Below, one piece after another: positions 39,781-40,684 of a stretch of 40,684 bases of DNA. A program made the position numbers and the translations under genes. This DNA is from an uncultured Lachnospiraceae bacterium. GTDB taxonomy: Bacteria > Bacillota > Clostridia > Lachnospirales > Lachnospiraceae. Position 1 is the stretch's first letter. Each line of letters starts with the position of its first letter. The stretch covers positions 1 through 40,684 of the forward strand of contig CAJTSH010000028.1 of assembly GCA_910578885.1 (NCBI GenBank), in the 5' to 3' direction. The notes under the pieces were generated by a model, which worked only from the letters and a program-made list of their open reading frames with translations, made no database searches and was not told where the DNA came from.

Positions 39781-40494
39781 TTACTGCTTCCCTACATACT
39801 GGCAGACTCTGTTCTGGATGGCGCTCCGATACGACTTACTAATGGTCAATATCTGCTCATTTTGAAGAATTATTTTCTCATACTGAAACCGTGCTATATA
39901 ATGCTCATTTACCAGATATGATTTATGAATGCGAATAAAATTCTCCGGCGCTGCCTCCTCCACCTCTTTAAGTTTTCCATAAAATTCCTTCTGCCCTTCC
40001 ATAGTATGAATCACTACTTTATGATTCATGCTCTGAAAATATAAAATCGAATGATAGGAAATTTGCCCCACTCCATGTCCTCTTTTATACAAAAATACTT
40101 TCTGCAGTCCGGCTTGTTGTCTGAAAAATCTATGCAGTACTCCCTCAAGCGGCTCTTTTCGAATCGGCTTTATCAAAAAATCCATCGGCTCCGTCTGAAA
40201 CAACTGCATAGCATACTTAGGCTCATGGGAAAGATATACGATTTTCATCTGAAAATCCTGCAGATTTTCCCGAATATATTCCCCCAATTCAATTCCATTA
40301 CCATCTGCCAGCTCTATATCCAAAAATAGTAAATCTATTCTATTTCTCTGTTTCAATTTATTTATCAGTTCCGCTTTCGTATTGTATATCTGGATACTGC
40401 ATTCTGCCTGCATCTTCTCACAAAATGATAAAATTTGTCCCCTCATATACTCACAAAACAACCTCTCGTCATTACAGATTGCAATTTGAAACAT
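39781..40494 (-). CDS. LytTR-family response regulator (AgrA-like)
   Basis: A 237-aa two-component regulator. The N-terminal receiver (about 1-120) has the acidic pair in ICNDE, phospho-acceptor Asp59 in DLLFLDIELADGNG, and the Lys of LIKPIR. The C-terminal LytTR DNA-binding domain (about 130-235) has YFQSMNHKVVIHT and FIRIHKSYLVNEHYI. The partner histidine kinase is not in the window; it may lie beyond the group II intron that ends 137 bp upstream. Immediately downstream is a promoter with LytTR-like repeats, so activation of the hydrolase/KAS III/receptor operon is the likely output. Confidence 0.94.
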   Translation of the reverse strand: MFQIAICNDERLFCEYMRGQILSFCEKMQAECSIQIYNTKAELINKLKQRNRIDLLFLDIELADGNGIELGEYIRENLQDFQMKIVYLSHEPKYAMQLFQTEPMDFLIKPIRKEPLEGVLHRFFRQQAGLQKVFLYKRGHGVGQISYHSILYFQSMNHKVVIHTMEGQKEFYGKLKEVEEAAPENFIRIHKSYLVNEHYIARFQYEKIILQNEQILTISKSYRSAIQNRVCQYVGKQ

Positions 40495-40630
40495 GTAACA
40501 TTCCCCTTCTTCAAATTCTTCTTAGGATTTGTCCATACATATCCGGTGCATACGAATCCTACATATAATAGACTATTTTTAAGGTCATTTGGTTCCCGAA
40601 AAATGTAAATTTTTGCAAAATAATTTAAAA

Positions 40631-40684
40631 ATCGAGTAGGAGGCTAACCATTAGTTGATTAGCCGACCTCTCACACCACCTAGC
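40631..40684 (-). mobile_element. Group II intron, 3' end (domain VI)
   Basis: Read on the minus strand, GGTGTGAGAGGTCGGCTAA ... TTAGCCTCCTACTCGAT folds into a domain VI hairpin: GAG-AGG-GGCTAA pairs with TTAGCC-CCT-CTC. It leaves one bulged A (40637) seven bases from the 3' end, the expected branch point. The intron ends in AT at 40631. Domain V and the reverse transcriptase lie outside the window, so the class is not certain. Confidence 0.75.

Noticed and set aside
40595..40622. Second paired LytTR operator upstream of the response regulator
   Set aside because: Only one half-site (CCCGAAAAAT) is convincing; the nearby GCAAAA is 18 bp away instead of 21.

Overview
The window looks like a chromosomal segment of a spore-forming, low-to-mid GC Firmicute, most likely a gut Lachnospiraceae (Clostridia). 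The supporting signs are spoIVA, strong AGGAGG-type ribosome binding sites, an L20 leader in front of infC-rpmI-rplT, a tRNA-Trp T-box in front of the trp operon, a BirA operator in front of bioY, DUF5050 and DUF815 proteins, and an IIABC-type fructose PTS. I cannot fix the genus from the sequence alone. Both edges are mobile DNA: the 3' end of an IS3-family transposase on the left (1-205) and the 3' end (domain VI) of a group II intron on the right (40631-40684, minus strand).

Layout, left to right. 0.2-1.5 kb: a secreted matrixin-like metalloprotease and a lipoprotein, minus strand. 2-4.2 kb: galE divergent from an AraC-family regulator. 4.2-5.6 kb: infC-rpmI-rplT, with a probable AUU start for infC and an attenuating leader. 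5.7-9.1 kb: an envelope cluster with an amidase that appears frameshifted from its signal-peptide/InlB-repeat half, plus a 577-aa membrane protein of unknown function. 9.2-11.2 kb: a PHP-domain phosphoesterase, a small hypothetical protein and a PIN-domain toxin/antitoxin pair. 11.3-17.6 kb: a minus-strand run pheA - DUF815 ATPase - ppx - ppk1. 17.8-20.4 kb: a DUF5050 protein and spoIVA. 20.6-23.8 kb: malQ with a long repeat-filled leader, divergent from a ClC-type anion transporter that may be the fluoride subtype. 23.9-31.6 kb: bioY and a complete trp operon in the order E-G-C-F-B-A-D. 31.7-35.1 kb: acylphosphatase and a fructose PTS operon (DeoR regulator, 24-codon relic of fruK, fruA, HPr-like protein). 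35.3-36.1 kb: greA and a small downstream gene.

The most intriguing segment is 36.3-40.6 kb. A LytTR response regulator lies upstream of three minus-strand genes that look like one operon: an alpha/beta hydrolase, a KAS III-like enzyme that keeps the catalytic Cys but lacks the His and Asn of FabH, and a chemoreceptor-like protein with a multi-helix membrane sensor and no extracellular domain. The promoter in front of the hydrolase carries direct repeats with the same CGAAAA core exactly 21 bp apart, next to a poor -35 box. That is the arrangement expected for activation by a LytTR regulator. I read this as a candidate, possibly undescribed, signal-synthesis and sensing module; its chemistry and signal are inference.

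Other points of note: fruK seems to have been cut out, leaving a coupled 24-codon stub; the HPr next to fruA has Arg in place of regulatory Ser46; trpD sits at the end of the trp operon.
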